NCBI RefSeq assembly: GCF_020164955.1
Contig: NZ_JAIUHG010000020.1
Span: forward strand, 1-64,000
Length of the DNA stretch: 64,000 nt
Source: Mesorhizobium sp. CA8
GTDB lineage: Bacteria > Pseudomonadota > Alphaproteobacteria > Rhizobiales > Rhizobiaceae
Reading direction: 5' to 3'
Shown here: positions 9,714 through 18,087 of the stretch, piece by piece
How positions within the stretch are numbered: position 1 is the first letter of the stretch
Layout: each line of letters begins with the position of its first letter
Translations under genes and position numbers: made by a program
Notes under the pieces: model-generated
What the model was told of the DNA's origin: nothing
The model's input: the letters and a program-made list of their open reading frames with translations, nothing else
Databases searched by the model: none

Positions 9714-10181
9714 ATGACATTCAGGACTGGCATCATCTCTGACACGCACGGCCTGCTGAGGCCTGAGGCGGAACGACGCCTGGCCGGGGTAAACCACATC
9801 ATCCATGGCGGAGACATTGGCAGTCCTGACGTTATTGCCGCGCTTCAGCAGATCGCACCGGTTACCGCGATCAGAGGCAACGTGGATACTGCCGGGTGGG
9901 CTTCGACCTACGCCGATACGGCCTTGGTGCGGCTGGCAGGCCGAACATTCTACGTCCTCCATGATCTGAAAACACTGCAGGTCTCACCAGCGGCACTCGG
10001 TATCGACATGGTCGTGTCGGGCCACTCCCATGTGCCGAGACTCGAAACCGTTGACGGTGTGCTCTACCTTAATCCGGGCAGCGCCGGTCACCGTCGTTTC
10101 AAGTTGCCGATCACCTTTGCGACGGTTGATATCACGCCTGACGGTCTACAGCCGACCATTCACGATCTAAGTAGCGGCTAA
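9714..10181 (+). CDS. YfcE/MJ0936-type metallophosphoesterase
   Basis: This 155-residue calcineurin-like phosphoesterase belongs to the YfcE family, small enzymes that hydrolyse phosphodiesters in a metal-dependent way. The metal-binding motifs are present in order: ISDTHG near the N-terminus, HGGDIGS, RGNVD, and the terminal VSGHSHVPRLE plus LNPGSAGHRR. The ATG at 9714 (MTFRTGIISDTH) matches the family N-terminus; eight codons further upstream belong to the decayed ribonuclease Z. The physiological substrate cannot be read from sequence. It appears intact although its neighbour is destroyed. Confidence 0.88.
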   Translation: MTFRTGIISDTHGLLRPEAERRLAGVNHIIHGGDIGSPDVIAALQQIAPVTAIRGNVDTAGWASTYADTALVRLAGRTFYVLHDLKTLQVSPAALGIDMVVSGHSHVPRLETVDGVLYLNPGSAGHRRFKLPITFATVDITPDGLQPTIHDLSSG

Positions 10182-10720
10182 GGTGCGGGGCTCAAGGCGA
10201 TCGCATGCCAAGCGGGACGGCCCGCAGCGGCTGAATGAACACATCCGCGCGACCAATCACCTCAATTTGCCTTCTCGAAATGCGCGGAATGGAGAGTTCG
10301 ACAATGCCCTTTATGCGACTTTCGAAGCACAAAAGGCGAACATTGAAAGGGCGTTGTGTGTTTTTGCCTGCCCATTCCGTCAGTTCCGGTGATCAATAGC
10401 AATGGCTGGAACGGGGCCGATTGCAGTCTGGCGGGTTTCAGCCCACCGTCGCGGTAAGCTGCCAGTCAGCAACCGGCCCTAAAAGGTCACTGGACCGTTC
10501 CACTATCAGACACTGGGGTTCTGGAAGTTTTTATACTTTCCGCATTGCGCCTCCGGTCGGCTGCGCCTTCAGATGTGGACGCTGGATGTTTCGATCCCTA
10601 GCGGTGCAAACTTGATCGGAGGTTCTCATTCTGGGGTTCTAGTCGGTAGAGCGCTACCGCCAATACAGCACTGCAACCGAATTCCTCTGTTGAAGCGAAT
10701 TCGCAAGCGAGGTCAGCAAG
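10182..10720. other. Gene-free stretch before the tRNA-like remnant
   Basis: I find no convincing coding sequence. The open frames lack domain-like composition and good ribosome-binding sites. The segment lies between a core-type gene and the first mobile-element features, so it is a plausible position for the edge of the accessory DNA. Confidence 0.4.
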
Positions 10721-10743
10721 TACAAATCCTGCCCCCGCAACCA
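10721..10743 (+). repeat. 3' end of an initiator tRNA gene, candidate attachment site
   Basis: The sequence ACAAATCCTGCCCCCGCAAC, with its flanking T and the following CA, reproduces the T-loop and acceptor 3' end, including CCA, of bacterial tRNA-fMet. There is a single difference where the T-loop normally reads TTCAAATC. The rest of the tRNA is absent upstream, so this is a fragment and not a gene. Such fragments are left where tyrosine integrases recombine at tRNA 3' ends. An integrase gene lies about 270 bases away, so I read it as an att-type footprint. Confidence 0.6.
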
Positions 10744-10881
10744 ACGTACTTGCAACGTCGCTTTTGCAGTGGAGGTAGGCCGAGCTCAATCTGTGTTCTT
10801 TGTGTTCGGTTCGCCAGACCATACGAGACGATACGAAGGATATGGGTTGGCTAACCATCCGCTAAGCCATTGATTTTCTTC

Positions 10882-10909
10882 GAAGGTCTCACACCCTCCG
10901 GGCCCACCA
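10882..10909 (+). repeat. Second tRNA-3'-end-like segment ending in CCA
   Basis: CACACCCTCCGGGCCCACCA has the appearance of a tRNA T-arm and acceptor strand: a seven-base CGGGCCC, then A and CCA. No tRNA body precedes it. It lies between the tRNA-fMet remnant and the integrase and could be the integrase's own attachment core or a second scar. The parent tRNA cannot be named from this piece. Confidence 0.35.
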
Positions 10910-10942
10910 TAAACTTTGATTTCATTGATGAAATGTGGCCTC

Positions 10943-10974
10943 GGCCCAAAACGTTTTGGGCCCATTGTGGGCCC
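10943..10974. repeat. Overlapping palindromes downstream of the integrase
   Basis: A perfect 20-base palindrome, GGCCCAAAACGTTTTGGGCC (10943-10962), overlaps a second dyad with arms GGGCCCA and TGGGCCC around a TTG loop (10958-10974). They sit 43-74 bases beyond the integrase stop codon. They could form mutually exclusive hairpins acting as a terminator, or serve as binding sites near an attachment region. The GGGCCC core also occurs in the tRNA-like segment just to the left. Confidence 0.5.
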
Positions 10975-11016
10975 GATGATGCAAAGGCGGCCACCCTTTG
11001 TTCCAACTCGATCTGA

Positions 11017-12206
11017 TCACTTGACGACTCGCAGGACAGTTCGCTGCTTCATGGCGTCTCGTTTGGCCTCGCGCTGATTGATTGCGCGAGCAATATCGAC
11101 CGCGATCCGCTTCTTGTTTGCCTCGCGCACATAGTCGTCTGTCACGGTCATCGAAGAATGCCCCATAGCCTCCATGATGGCGCGCGCCTGAACGTTGCAT
11201 TCAGCGAGGTATGTGCCGAAGGTGCGGCGCAGGCCATGGAGCGTGTAGCCGTCAGGGATCCCTGCTAGGCGCGTCCAATGCTGCATCATGCCGCTCAGGC
11301 TCTTTTCCGAGAACGATCGTTTGTAACCATTCTTCAAGACGGTGCCGCCTATCGAGCGGTCGAGCGGCTCCAACGCTTCAGCGAGTTGTCGACGACGGGA
11401 ATGAACATCTCCCTCCCTCCGTGACGATTGCGGTTCTTCTTCTGCCGGAAATCAAAGGCTTCGATCAGTTCCAGCGAGCCGTCGAAAAGTTCAATCTCCT
11501 CGGTGACAAGGTCCTCCCACTCCAACGCAGCAATATCGCCGCGCCGGTTTCCAAGCCAAAAGCCCAGCGCGTAACATGTGCGCGCTGCCGTGCCGATCGG
11601 ATGTCGTGCCTCGAACCTCTCGCGGACCGCGATCGGCCAGGCAGGGTTCTTGGACGATTTTGGCACGCGCACCCGGATGGAGAGCGATGGATCGTCTTGC
11701 GGCTTGATCCATTTCTCAATCTCGATCGCGACCCATAGCAGTTTTTTAATGGCGACCAGCATGTGCTTGGCGACAGTGCGGTTGGTCCCGAAGATGCCTT
11801 CGATGATGGTGCGAAGCCGATCCGCGTCGAGGTGTTCAACTGGAGTATCACGCCAGGTCAGCGGGAATTTGGGATCAACCTTCAGGTTGAGAAAGCGTTC
11901 GATCAGGCGCGCGTTTTTCTGCTGAGTCGCTTCATCAAAATCCAGCCATTCCATCGTGGTCTCAAGTCGACGCGCGGCGTGGCCGAAGGTCTTCGGCAGA
12001 GCTCGGCCAGGGAGGGCGATGATCGCCGCCTTCTTACCATGACCCTGCGTCGCCTTCTGGTATTCGGCTTCGAACTCCGCATCACCGGGATTACCGGGAA
12101 GTCGAATTTCGGGCATGCCCTTTGCCCGATAGCGATAAACGGTTTTGCCGTTCTTGATGCGCGAAGAGACACCGGGGTAGCGGGCATCCTTGAAGGGTCT
12201 GGCCAT
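11017..12206 (-). pseudogene. Tyrosine integrase interrupted by one frameshift
   Basis: Two overlapping minus-strand frames together make one site-specific tyrosine recombinase of about 395 residues. The upstream part starts at ATG 12206 behind an excellent GGAGGAGAG site and holds the arm-binding and core-binding regions, the first catalytic arginine (NRRGDIAALEW) and the beta-hairpin lysine region (FRQKKNRNRHGG). The downstream part holds HGLRRTFGTYLAE (the H-x-x-R motif), MGHSSMTVTDDYV (catalytic His and Tyr) and the C-terminus. The join is near 11388: one missing G in AACTCGCTGAAGCG would restore a continuous frame. As written the product loses three catalytic residues. A sequencing error is the main alternative to true inactivation. 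Confidence 0.85.
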
Positions 12207-12235
12207 TAAGCTCTCCTCCGGCACTTGAGCGACAG

Positions 12236-12457
12236 CTAATCCTTGCGCGACAGTTTCTCCTGCATTGCCTTGAGTGAAAGAGCATTGCTTTCCATCGCAA
12301 TGCGCAGGAGGAGCGGATAGGGGAAGCCTCTGCCTTGCTCGATGCCCTCAAACGTGCGCTTCGGTATTCCCAACGCTCTGGCCGCGGCTTCGGCAGTGAA
12401 TCCTTCCTTGGCCCGCCAGGCTTTCACGTCTTGGGCAAGCTTCTCATTCTCGCTCAC
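12236..12457 (-). CDS. Small helix-turn-helix regulator (XRE-like)
   Basis: This 73-residue protein contains a lambda-repressor-like helix-turn-helix: AEAAARALGIPKRTFEGIEQG with a C-terminal recognition-helix-like turn. It starts with GTG at 12457 behind AGGCGAG. It lies 29 bases upstream of the integrase start on the same strand and downstream of an AlpA-like gene, so the three probably form an integration/excision control cluster. A tandem pair of 15-base dyads occupies its promoter, so it may repress itself. The target is inferred. Confidence 0.7.
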   Translation of the reverse strand: MSENEKLAQDVKAWRAKEGFTAEAAARALGIPKRTFEGIEQGRGFPYPLLLRIAMESNALSLKAMQEKLSRKD

Positions 12458-12481
12458 GTCTCGCCTTTCCCAATGGTGTAC

Positions 12482-12511
12482 TACGCTTTCAGCGTATACG
12501 CAAGTAGCGTA
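12482..12511. promoter_or_regulatory. Two adjacent dyad operators, TACGC-N5-GCGTA
   Basis: TACGCTTTCAGCGTA (12482-12496) and TACGCAAGTAGCGTA (12497-12511) abut each other head to tail. Each is a dyad with TACGC and GCGTA arms around five bases. They lie 25-54 bases upstream of the GTG start of the XRE-like gene and just past the stop of the AlpA-like gene, where a core promoter for the regulator-integrase unit should be. The XRE-like protein is the obvious candidate to bind them. Confidence 0.65.
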
Positions 12512-12515
12512 TCAC

Positions 12516-12767
12516 TCATTTTGTTTGCCCATCTCGCCTGCTTCGCTCCAACAACTCTTGGAGGCCGTTGTCTTTGTCCGGCAAAGAAGTGAAGGCGATG
12601 TCGAGAGCTACACGATCCCAGACGGCACGGCTGTTGATGCGCTTAGGTTTTGGCATACGCCCATCAGCGACCATCTCGTCAAAAAGAGTAGATCCGACAC
12701 CAACATAACGGGCCGCTTCCTCGCGAGAAAGGCCTCGTGGCGGATATGAAATTGCGTCACTTTTCAT
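12516..12767 (-). CDS. AlpA/excisionase-like helix-turn-helix protein
   Basis: This 83-residue protein reads LSREEAARYVGVGSTLFDEM followed by VADGRMPKPKRINSRAVWDR, the layout of AlpA/excisionase (MerR-like winged helix) proteins. The ATG at 12767 (MKSDAISYPPRG) sits where the conserved part begins; the frame extends upstream but in low-quality sequence. Proteins of this type act as recombination directionality factors or regulators for neighbouring integrases, and the frameshifted integrase lies downstream on the same strand. Confidence 0.65.
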   Translation of the reverse strand: MKSDAISYPPRGLSREEAARYVGVGSTLFDEMVADGRMPKPKRINSRAVWDRVALDIAFTSLPDKDNGLQELLERSRRDGQTK

Positions 12768-13434
12768 CGACGCCGGCCAGGATGGTGGGAGCAGCGGCAG
12801 CGCCAAATCGGGAAGTCTCGCACCTAAGACCGGGCGCGTGTTGGTGACGCAGCACAAAGGTCATCTTCATACGAGTTCAGCCGCGGGGACCGTGCTCACT
12901 TAGATAAGAAGAGGCGCGTTCGGAAGAGGCCTTGCTGGATGCATCGGCGCGAACTGATAAGGACGTATGAACTGGTTGAATCGCCGCAGTAGAGCGTTCA
13001 AAGAGGGACTGGATCGCCTTCGAGAATTCCGTCTCGATCGCACGCCGGTGCAACGTATCCACGACGACCTTATCTCGCCTCGCTCCGCGCCTTGGCTTCA
13101 GATCCTTCAAAGAAATGCAGAACTGTTTTCGCAAGGATGTTCTTGATCGAAAGGGCAGCGGAAACCGAGCTAACAAACCAATTGCATCGATCGGCAGAGC
13201 CTGAAGCTCCGTGTTGCTAGTCTAGGCGGCGACGTCAGGTCAGCTTTCCAATCTGGGTTCCCAGAACGCCGACGTGCCGCTTGCGGCCACATTCGAGCTG
13301 AACTGACCCAAGATGGCTCGGCGAGGACCAATGATGTCCTAGATCTCCTTGCCGTGGGTAAGACTTCAGGAGAATTTTTTCTGAGAGTTGAGAGCAGCGT
13401 GCCGGCACTCGGGGGCGCCATGTCCCTGATTGTC
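12768..13434. other. Mostly non-coding stretch with one doubtful frame
   Basis: A minus-strand frame at 12877-13176 (99 codons, containing DKVVVDTLHRRAIETEFSKA) has a slightly protein-like middle but no identifiable family and no clear ribosome-binding site. I do not call it a gene. Nothing else recognisable is seen. Confidence 0.35.
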
Positions 13435-14193
13435 TTATACCTGCACTGTCAGGCACGGATCGAAATTGGCGTTTTCACCGTCATAACCACGAGGATTGCA
13501 AACGATGCGAGTATCGCCGACCGTGTAGTCGCAACTGTCATGAGTGTGGCCGTGCACCCAGAGCGCGGGTTTGCCGACTTCGATCACGCTGCAGAGGTCC
13601 GACGCGTAGGCAGCATTAAGCAAGTCACCTTTGAGGCGTGGTGGAATCGAACTTGCGTGCGGAAGATGGTGCGTGACTACGACCGTCTTAGTCGGATCGG
13701 CCCTAAGGGAGGAATCGATGAAAAGCCGGGACTGCTGGTGCAAGCGGTATGCAGTAGCGGGGACAAAGCGCTCCCACGGATTCCGCCGCGCGGCAATCTT
13801 GCGGTAGTCGTTCATCCTCTGGCGCGCGTGGAACATGGCGACCTGAGGTCGGCCTTCGATTCGGTAATCTGTCCAGAGCGTCGCTCCGATGAAGCGAACT
13901 CCGTCGACAATGACCATTTCCTTCTCGAGGAAATGAATGTTTGGGAAACCCGCCGCCGCCGAATGTCCGGCTTCTAGTCCTTCCTTGATGGCGCCCTTAT
14001 AAAATTCGTGGTTTCCAGCGACGTAAATGCAAGTCATTGCGTGGGCAACGTGCTTTGCAAGCCAGCGCACCCCATCGGCTGGCGCGCGGCAGAGGTCTCC
14101 AGCGACAATGCATACGTCGGCGTCAGGAATGACTAGCGGCTCCCGCAGGTCAGCGACTTCAAGGTGCAAATCCGAGAAGAGCCAGATTTTCAT
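13435..14193 (-). CDS. Calcineurin-like metallophosphoesterase
   Basis: This 252-residue protein carries all five metallophosphoesterase blocks: FSDLHLE at the N-terminus, VAGDLCRA, VAGNHEFYKG, VVVTHHLPH and VHGHTHDSCDY. The invariant D-x-H, GD, GNHE and GHTH residues are intact, so it is probably active. Members of this group cleave phosphomonoesters, nucleotides or nucleic-acid ends, and the substrate cannot be predicted. The ATG at 14193 has GGAGTTGA at a good distance. It stands alone in accessory DNA and is common as ICE or plasmid cargo in rhizobia. Confidence 0.85.
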   Translation of the reverse strand: MKIWLFSDLHLEVADLREPLVIPDADVCIVAGDLCRAPADGVRWLAKHVAHAMTCIYVAGNHEFYKGAIKEGLEAGHSAAAGFPNIHFLEKEMVIVDGVRFIGATLWTDYRIEGRPQVAMFHARQRMNDYRKIAARRNPWERFVPATAYRLHQQSRLFIDSSLRADPTKTVVVTHHLPHASSIPPRLKGDLLNAAYASDLCSVIEVGKPALWVHGHTHDSCDYTVGDTRIVCNPRGYDGENANFDPCLTVQV

Positions 14194-14599
14194 GTTTTCA
14201 ACTCCGATTGGCTACTGCAGAACCCATTCACGCGAAAGCACCCGCCCTTCGGCGACGACGGGTCCCCCAAACCATCCTGCCCCGATCGATACGGCCCATC
14301 GGATCATGTGGCCTGCTCGCCGGTCGGGTGGTGGGATGGTCGGCATCCGTGCACCGCTTGCTGCGACATTGCAATTGTCGCTTGCCGAGGGGATCCCGCG
14401 ACCAGCTTGAGATAGACCGGCGGAAGCCTTCCGTGTAAAACGCAGCAAAGGCGGCACTGATCCGTGCTGAACTATGTGCACTATAGTGCACAGAAATCTG
14501 GCCGCCCCTGTGTTCTTTGATTGTTTGTTACAATCGGTAAGTCACTCGTGTTATTATCCTACCGCATACTCTGTCGCATGCTTCTAAGGAGGCTTTGCG
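14194..14599. other. Intergenic region with an 18-base palindrome (14475-14492)
   Basis: No gene is supportable between the phosphoesterase and the recombinase. The clear feature is the perfect palindrome TGTGCACTATAGTGCACA at 14475-14492, about 110 bases upstream of the recombinase start. A sequence that long and symmetrical upstream of a gene is usually an operator for a dimeric regulator. Confidence 0.5.
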
Positions 14600-15976
14600 G
14601 TGACTGACCTCTCGACTGCTCTACGCATTCCGGCGGCGCAGTACATACGCATGTCAACCGAACATCAGCGCTATTCGCTCGATAACCAGGTCGGGGCAAT
14701 CGGGGAATATGCCGAGGCGCGGGGCTTCGCAATTGTCCAGACCTATGCCGATGCCGGCAAGAGCGGCCTAAGCCTCAAAGGAAGAGCGGGGTTGCAGAAG
14801 CTGCTTGCCGATGTCGTGACGGGCCAGCGGAATTATTCCGCGATCCTCGTATTGGATGTCAGCAGGTGGGGAAGGTTCCAGGACACGGACCAGGCCGCGC
14901 ACTACGAATTTATCTGCCGCGATGCCGGGGTGCATATCCATTATTGCGGGGAACCCTTCGAGAATGACGGCAGCATGGTCGCCAGCATCGTAAAGAATCT
15001 CAAGAGGGTGATGGCAGCCGAGTACAGCCGCGAACTTTCGAGCAAAATATGCAGAGCGCACCTCCAGCAAGCTCGCCTCGGGTTCAAGCAGGGCGGCCCT
15101 ACGCCGTATGGCATAAGCCGGCTTTCGGTTAGCCAAGATGGAACGCCGCGACGTTTGCTCGAACCGGGCGACCGCAAGGGGCTGGACTCAGACCGCGTGG
15201 TTTTTACGCCCGGGCCCCCGGATGAGCTCAAAATTGTGCGACGAATTTTTCGCATGTTTCTGGCGCAAAAACGAAGCGTTGCGAACATTGCCCGGACGTT
15301 GAACGACGAAAAGGTGCCGTCACGGGATGGCGCTCTATGGAGCTGGGAAAGGGTAAGAGGCGTCCTCCGCAACGAGCTATTGATTGGAGACTACGTCTAT
15401 AACCGGACCAACCATAAAATGAAGAAGCCGCCAATTCACAATCCGCCCAGTCTCTGGTTACGAATGCGAGTTATGGAGCCTATCGTCAGTCCAAAAACGT
15501 TCGCCCGAGTGCAGCGGGAATTCAGATTGAGGCGAGTCTATACTCTCAAAAGGGCGGAAATGATCAAAAGTCTGAGGCGCCTATTCCGAGAAAGAAAGAG
15601 GCTTTCGGAAGATATCATCAATGAGTGCCCCTACACGCCATCCTCGCATGCATATTGGGTGCACTTTGGCAGTTTACTGAAGGCATATGAGGCGGTCGGT
15701 TTCAGGTGCCCGCCGACGGGCCAACCAGCCAAATATTACTCGAATGACGAGTTGCTTCGTGGCGTTCGGCGACTGCACGCGACCTTCGGCTACGTCACAA
15801 CCGCTCTGATCAATAACGACCCCAACCTTCCGGGCGATAAGGTTTTCAAGAGACGCTTCGGCTCTATTGTGGAAGCGTACGGCCTTGCCGGGTTTCCGAC
15901 GACGATGCGCCAGAGTATCTCAGAGGCTCAAAAGCGAGCTGCGGCTCGGCGTTCCCTCCCTAAACGATCAGTTTAG
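14600..15976 (+). CDS. Large serine recombinase with homing-type C-terminal repeats
   Basis: This is a 458-residue serine site-specific recombinase. The resolvase domain has the catalytic serine in YIRMSTEHQRYSLDNQ (about residue 19), then LVLDVSRWGRFQ and AEYSRELSSK. The recombinase domain follows (GGPTPYGISR, then SVANIARTLNDEKVPSRDG and VRGVLRNELLIGDYVYNR). The usual zinc-ribbon and coiled coil are missing. Instead, the last 150 residues carry two similar segments (HFGSLLKAYEAVGF and RFGSIVEAYGLAGF) resembling repeats associated with HNH or homing endonucleases. The start is GTG with a near-perfect TAAGGAGG seven bases before it. It may have moved part of this accessory region. Confidence 0.88.
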   Translation: MTDLSTALRIPAAQYIRMSTEHQRYSLDNQVGAIGEYAEARGFAIVQTYADAGKSGLSLKGRAGLQKLLADVVTGQRNYSAILVLDVSRWGRFQDTDQAAHYEFICRDAGVHIHYCGEPFENDGSMVASIVKNLKRVMAAEYSRELSSKICRAHLQQARLGFKQGGPTPYGISRLSVSQDGTPRRLLEPGDRKGLDSDRVVFTPGPPDELKIVRRIFRMFLAQKRSVANIARTLNDEKVPSRDGALWSWERVRGVLRNELLIGDYVYNRTNHKMKKPPIHNPPSLWLRMRVMEPIVSPKTFARVQREFRLRRVYTLKRAEMIKSLRRLFRERKRLSEDIINECPYTPSSHAYWVHFGSLLKAYEAVGFRCPPTGQPAKYYSNDELLRGVRRLHATFGYVTTALINNDPNLPGDKVFKRRFGSIVEAYGLAGFPTTMRQSISEAQKRAAARRSLPKRSV

Positions 15977-16312
15977 CCAATTTGGCTTGTGTCTGATCCC
16001 GGAGGTGTAGCGGAGGTCGTCATCTTTTCTGACAAGAACACCGAGGCATCAACGATAGGCTCGACGTCCTGCCCCGAAACAGTCGAACGGCTGCTGCCGA
16101 GCGGCCTCGTTCGCCCCAGCGTCCTTGAGCCTGTGGTTTGAGATACACGATCAGGCAACAGGCACATAGCGCTCAGCCCTCCGACGCGATTTCGACGAGC
16201 TTCGGAGCTAACAGCCGACCGCGCGGCGGCCGCGATCATATTCAATTTTGCTAAACTCTTCGGAACCGATTGCTCCGGCCCGGTTTGAATCCCGGTTCAG
16301 GAGTTTGAGTGC
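15977..16312. other. Intergenic stretch between recombinase and ligase
   Basis: I see no credible gene. A minus-strand frame of 90 codons overlaps the recombinase end, but its composition is random-like. Near 16280 the sequence GGTTTGAATCCCGGTTC resembles a tRNA T-arm, but no acceptor or anticodon arm can be built around it. Confidence 0.4.
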
Positions 16313-18082
16313 ATGCTTAAGCCGAAGGGTCAACTGACCTTCATCGAGTTCCAGTCACCGATGCTGGTCGAGAACGCTCCTGCCGACACGGACTGGCTGC
16401 ACGAAATCAAATACGATGGCTACCGAACCGAGCTTATCGTTGAAGGCGGCGCGGCACGTGCCTTCACTCGTCGCGGCTATGACTGGTCGCATCGATATAA
16501 ACGGATCGTCCAGACGGCGGCGAACCTGCCAGTCCGATCCGCGATCATTGACGGAGAAGCTGTGGTTCTCGGTAAGACTGGATTACCGGATTTCCAAGCT
16601 CTCGAGCGGGAACTGGCAAACCCGAACTCGCCGAAGCTCATGTTCTTTGCGTTCGATCTTTTGCACCTCAACGGCCGCGACCTTCGACAGCAGCCGCTGA
16701 TTGAGCGCAAAGCTGCTCTGCAAAGGCTCCTGCAGGAAACGGCTCCAACACTGACCTATGCCGAACATCTGGAAATTAGCGGCAAGGACGTGTTCGACCA
16801 TGCCTGCCGCATGGGGTTGGAGGGGGTGGTCTCAAAGCGCGCTGACTCTCCCTACCGTTCCGGTGTGCAAACGAGCTGGCTCAAGGTGAAGTGCGTCAAG
16901 AGCGACACCTTCCCGATTGTCGCTTTCGTCGAAAAGCTCGGCGCGCAACCACGCCGCATTGCTTCGCTCTATATTGGCAGATGGGAGGGCGAGCGGCTGC
17001 TCTATGCGGGAAAGGCGCAAAGCGGCTATACGCTGGAAGCAGCCCGGCGGATTCGCGAGCGGCTTGATCCGCTAATCATCAGCAAATCACCTCTCTCGGA
17101 ACCCATCAAAAAGCCCAAGGCAACGTGGGTCCGGCCGGAGGTGCTGGCGGAGGTGCAATTCAGTGGCGTGACCGACCGAGGCATCTTGCGCGAGGCCGTG
17201 TTCAAGGGATTGCGCGAGGATCTCCAGGTGATCCCGGCGAAGCCGCCATCGCCCTCCAAGCGCAGGTTGGAGGGCCAACATGGCGTTCCTCGCGAGAACA
17301 TTCTCCAGCTGCTACCCGATGCGGTTGCACCTTCCAAGCAAGAGCTTGCGGGCTACTGGCGGCGGGTGGCCGACCGAGCGCTGGTTTATTTGGGCCGAAG
17401 ACCACTGAAGCTGGTTCGCCATGCGTCCGGGGCTACCTTCTACCATAAGGGACCGCTGCCGCCGATACCTGCGTCGGTGCACCAGCTGCGGGTGCAAAAG
17501 CGCGAAGGCGGCGAAGGCGTCCGGGTTTGGGTGGATGATCTCGACGGCTTCCTCGGCTTGGTCGAAATGGATGCTGTCGAGTTACACCCTTGGAACGCCA
17601 CTGTTGACGACATCGAGCATCCGGATCAGCTCGTGCTCGACCTCGATCCGGGCGAAGACGTGCCATGGGATGCGGTGATCGAGGCGGCGCTGTCGCTACG
17701 TGACATCATGGAAGCGGCTGGGTTGCGGAGCTGGCCGAAGCTCACCGGAGGCAAAGGCATTCACCTGGCGGCTCCGCTGGCTTCGGGTGCGACCCACGAC
17801 AAGGCGCGGCAATTGGCCAGATCGCTCGCCCAGTGCCTCATCGATGCCAAGCCGGACCGTTACCTCTTGTCAGCCGATCCGGCCGCCCGAGGGGGTCGCA
17901 TCTTCCTCGATTATCTTCGCAACGGGCGCGGCAATACTGCAGTCGGTACGTTCTCGCCACGAGCGCGGCCCGGCTTTCCTATTGCCCATCCTGTCACATG
18001 GACACAGATCGAGCGCGGAATCCAGCCGGACGCCTTCACAATCGACCATCCATTCAGGGCTGCTGTTCGAAAGGTGGCATAG
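16313..18082 (+). CDS. ligD: LigD-type ATP-dependent DNA ligase-polymerase
   Basis: This 589-residue enzyme belongs to the LigD family of bacterial non-homologous end joining. The ligase domain is N-terminal: adenylated lysine in EIKYDGYR, FFAFDLLHLNGRDL, EGVVSKRADSPYRSG and SWLKVKC, followed by the OB fold. The archaeo-eukaryotic primase-like polymerase domain is C-terminal: LVLDLDPGEDVPWDAV with the metal-binding aspartates, LTGGKGIHLAAPL and DYLRNGRGNTAV. There is no 3'-phosphoesterase domain, as in several rhizobial paralogues. The last residues are shorter than usual, and a truncated nuclease gene abuts the stop codon, so the 3' end may have been trimmed by recombination. No ku gene is nearby, so it would depend on Ku made elsewhere. 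Confidence 0.9.
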   Translation: MLKPKGQLTFIEFQSPMLVENAPADTDWLHEIKYDGYRTELIVEGGAARAFTRRGYDWSHRYKRIVQTAANLPVRSAIIDGEAVVLGKTGLPDFQALERELANPNSPKLMFFAFDLLHLNGRDLRQQPLIERKAALQRLLQETAPTLTYAEHLEISGKDVFDHACRMGLEGVVSKRADSPYRSGVQTSWLKVKCVKSDTFPIVAFVEKLGAQPRRIASLYIGRWEGERLLYAGKAQSGYTLEAARRIRERLDPLIISKSPLSEPIKKPKATWVRPEVLAEVQFSGVTDRGILREAVFKGLREDLQVIPAKPPSPSKRRLEGQHGVPRENILQLLPDAVAPSKQELAGYWRRVADRALVYLGRRPLKLVRHASGATFYHKGPLPPIPASVHQLRVQKREGGEGVRVWVDDLDGFLGLVEMDAVELHPWNATVDDIEHPDQLVLDLDPGEDVPWDAVIEAALSLRDIMEAAGLRSWPKLTGGKGIHLAAPLASGATHDKARQLARSLAQCLIDAKPDRYLLSADPAARGGRIFLDYLRNGRGNTAVGTFSPRARPGFPIAHPVTWTQIERGIQPDAFTIDHPFRAAVRKVA

Positions 18083-18087
18083 TGGGT

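Noticed and set aside
10721-10743. A functional tRNA-fMet gene
   Set aside because: Only the T-loop and acceptor 3' end are present; no anticodon or D arm can be built upstream.
12877-13176. Possible 99-codon gene on the minus strand
   Set aside because: Partly protein-like, but no family, no good ribosome-binding site and no operon context.
14512-14526. LexA box upstream of the serine recombinase (GTTC-N7-GTTT)
   Set aside because: One of the essential bases differs from GTTC-N7-GTTC, so it is too weak to claim.
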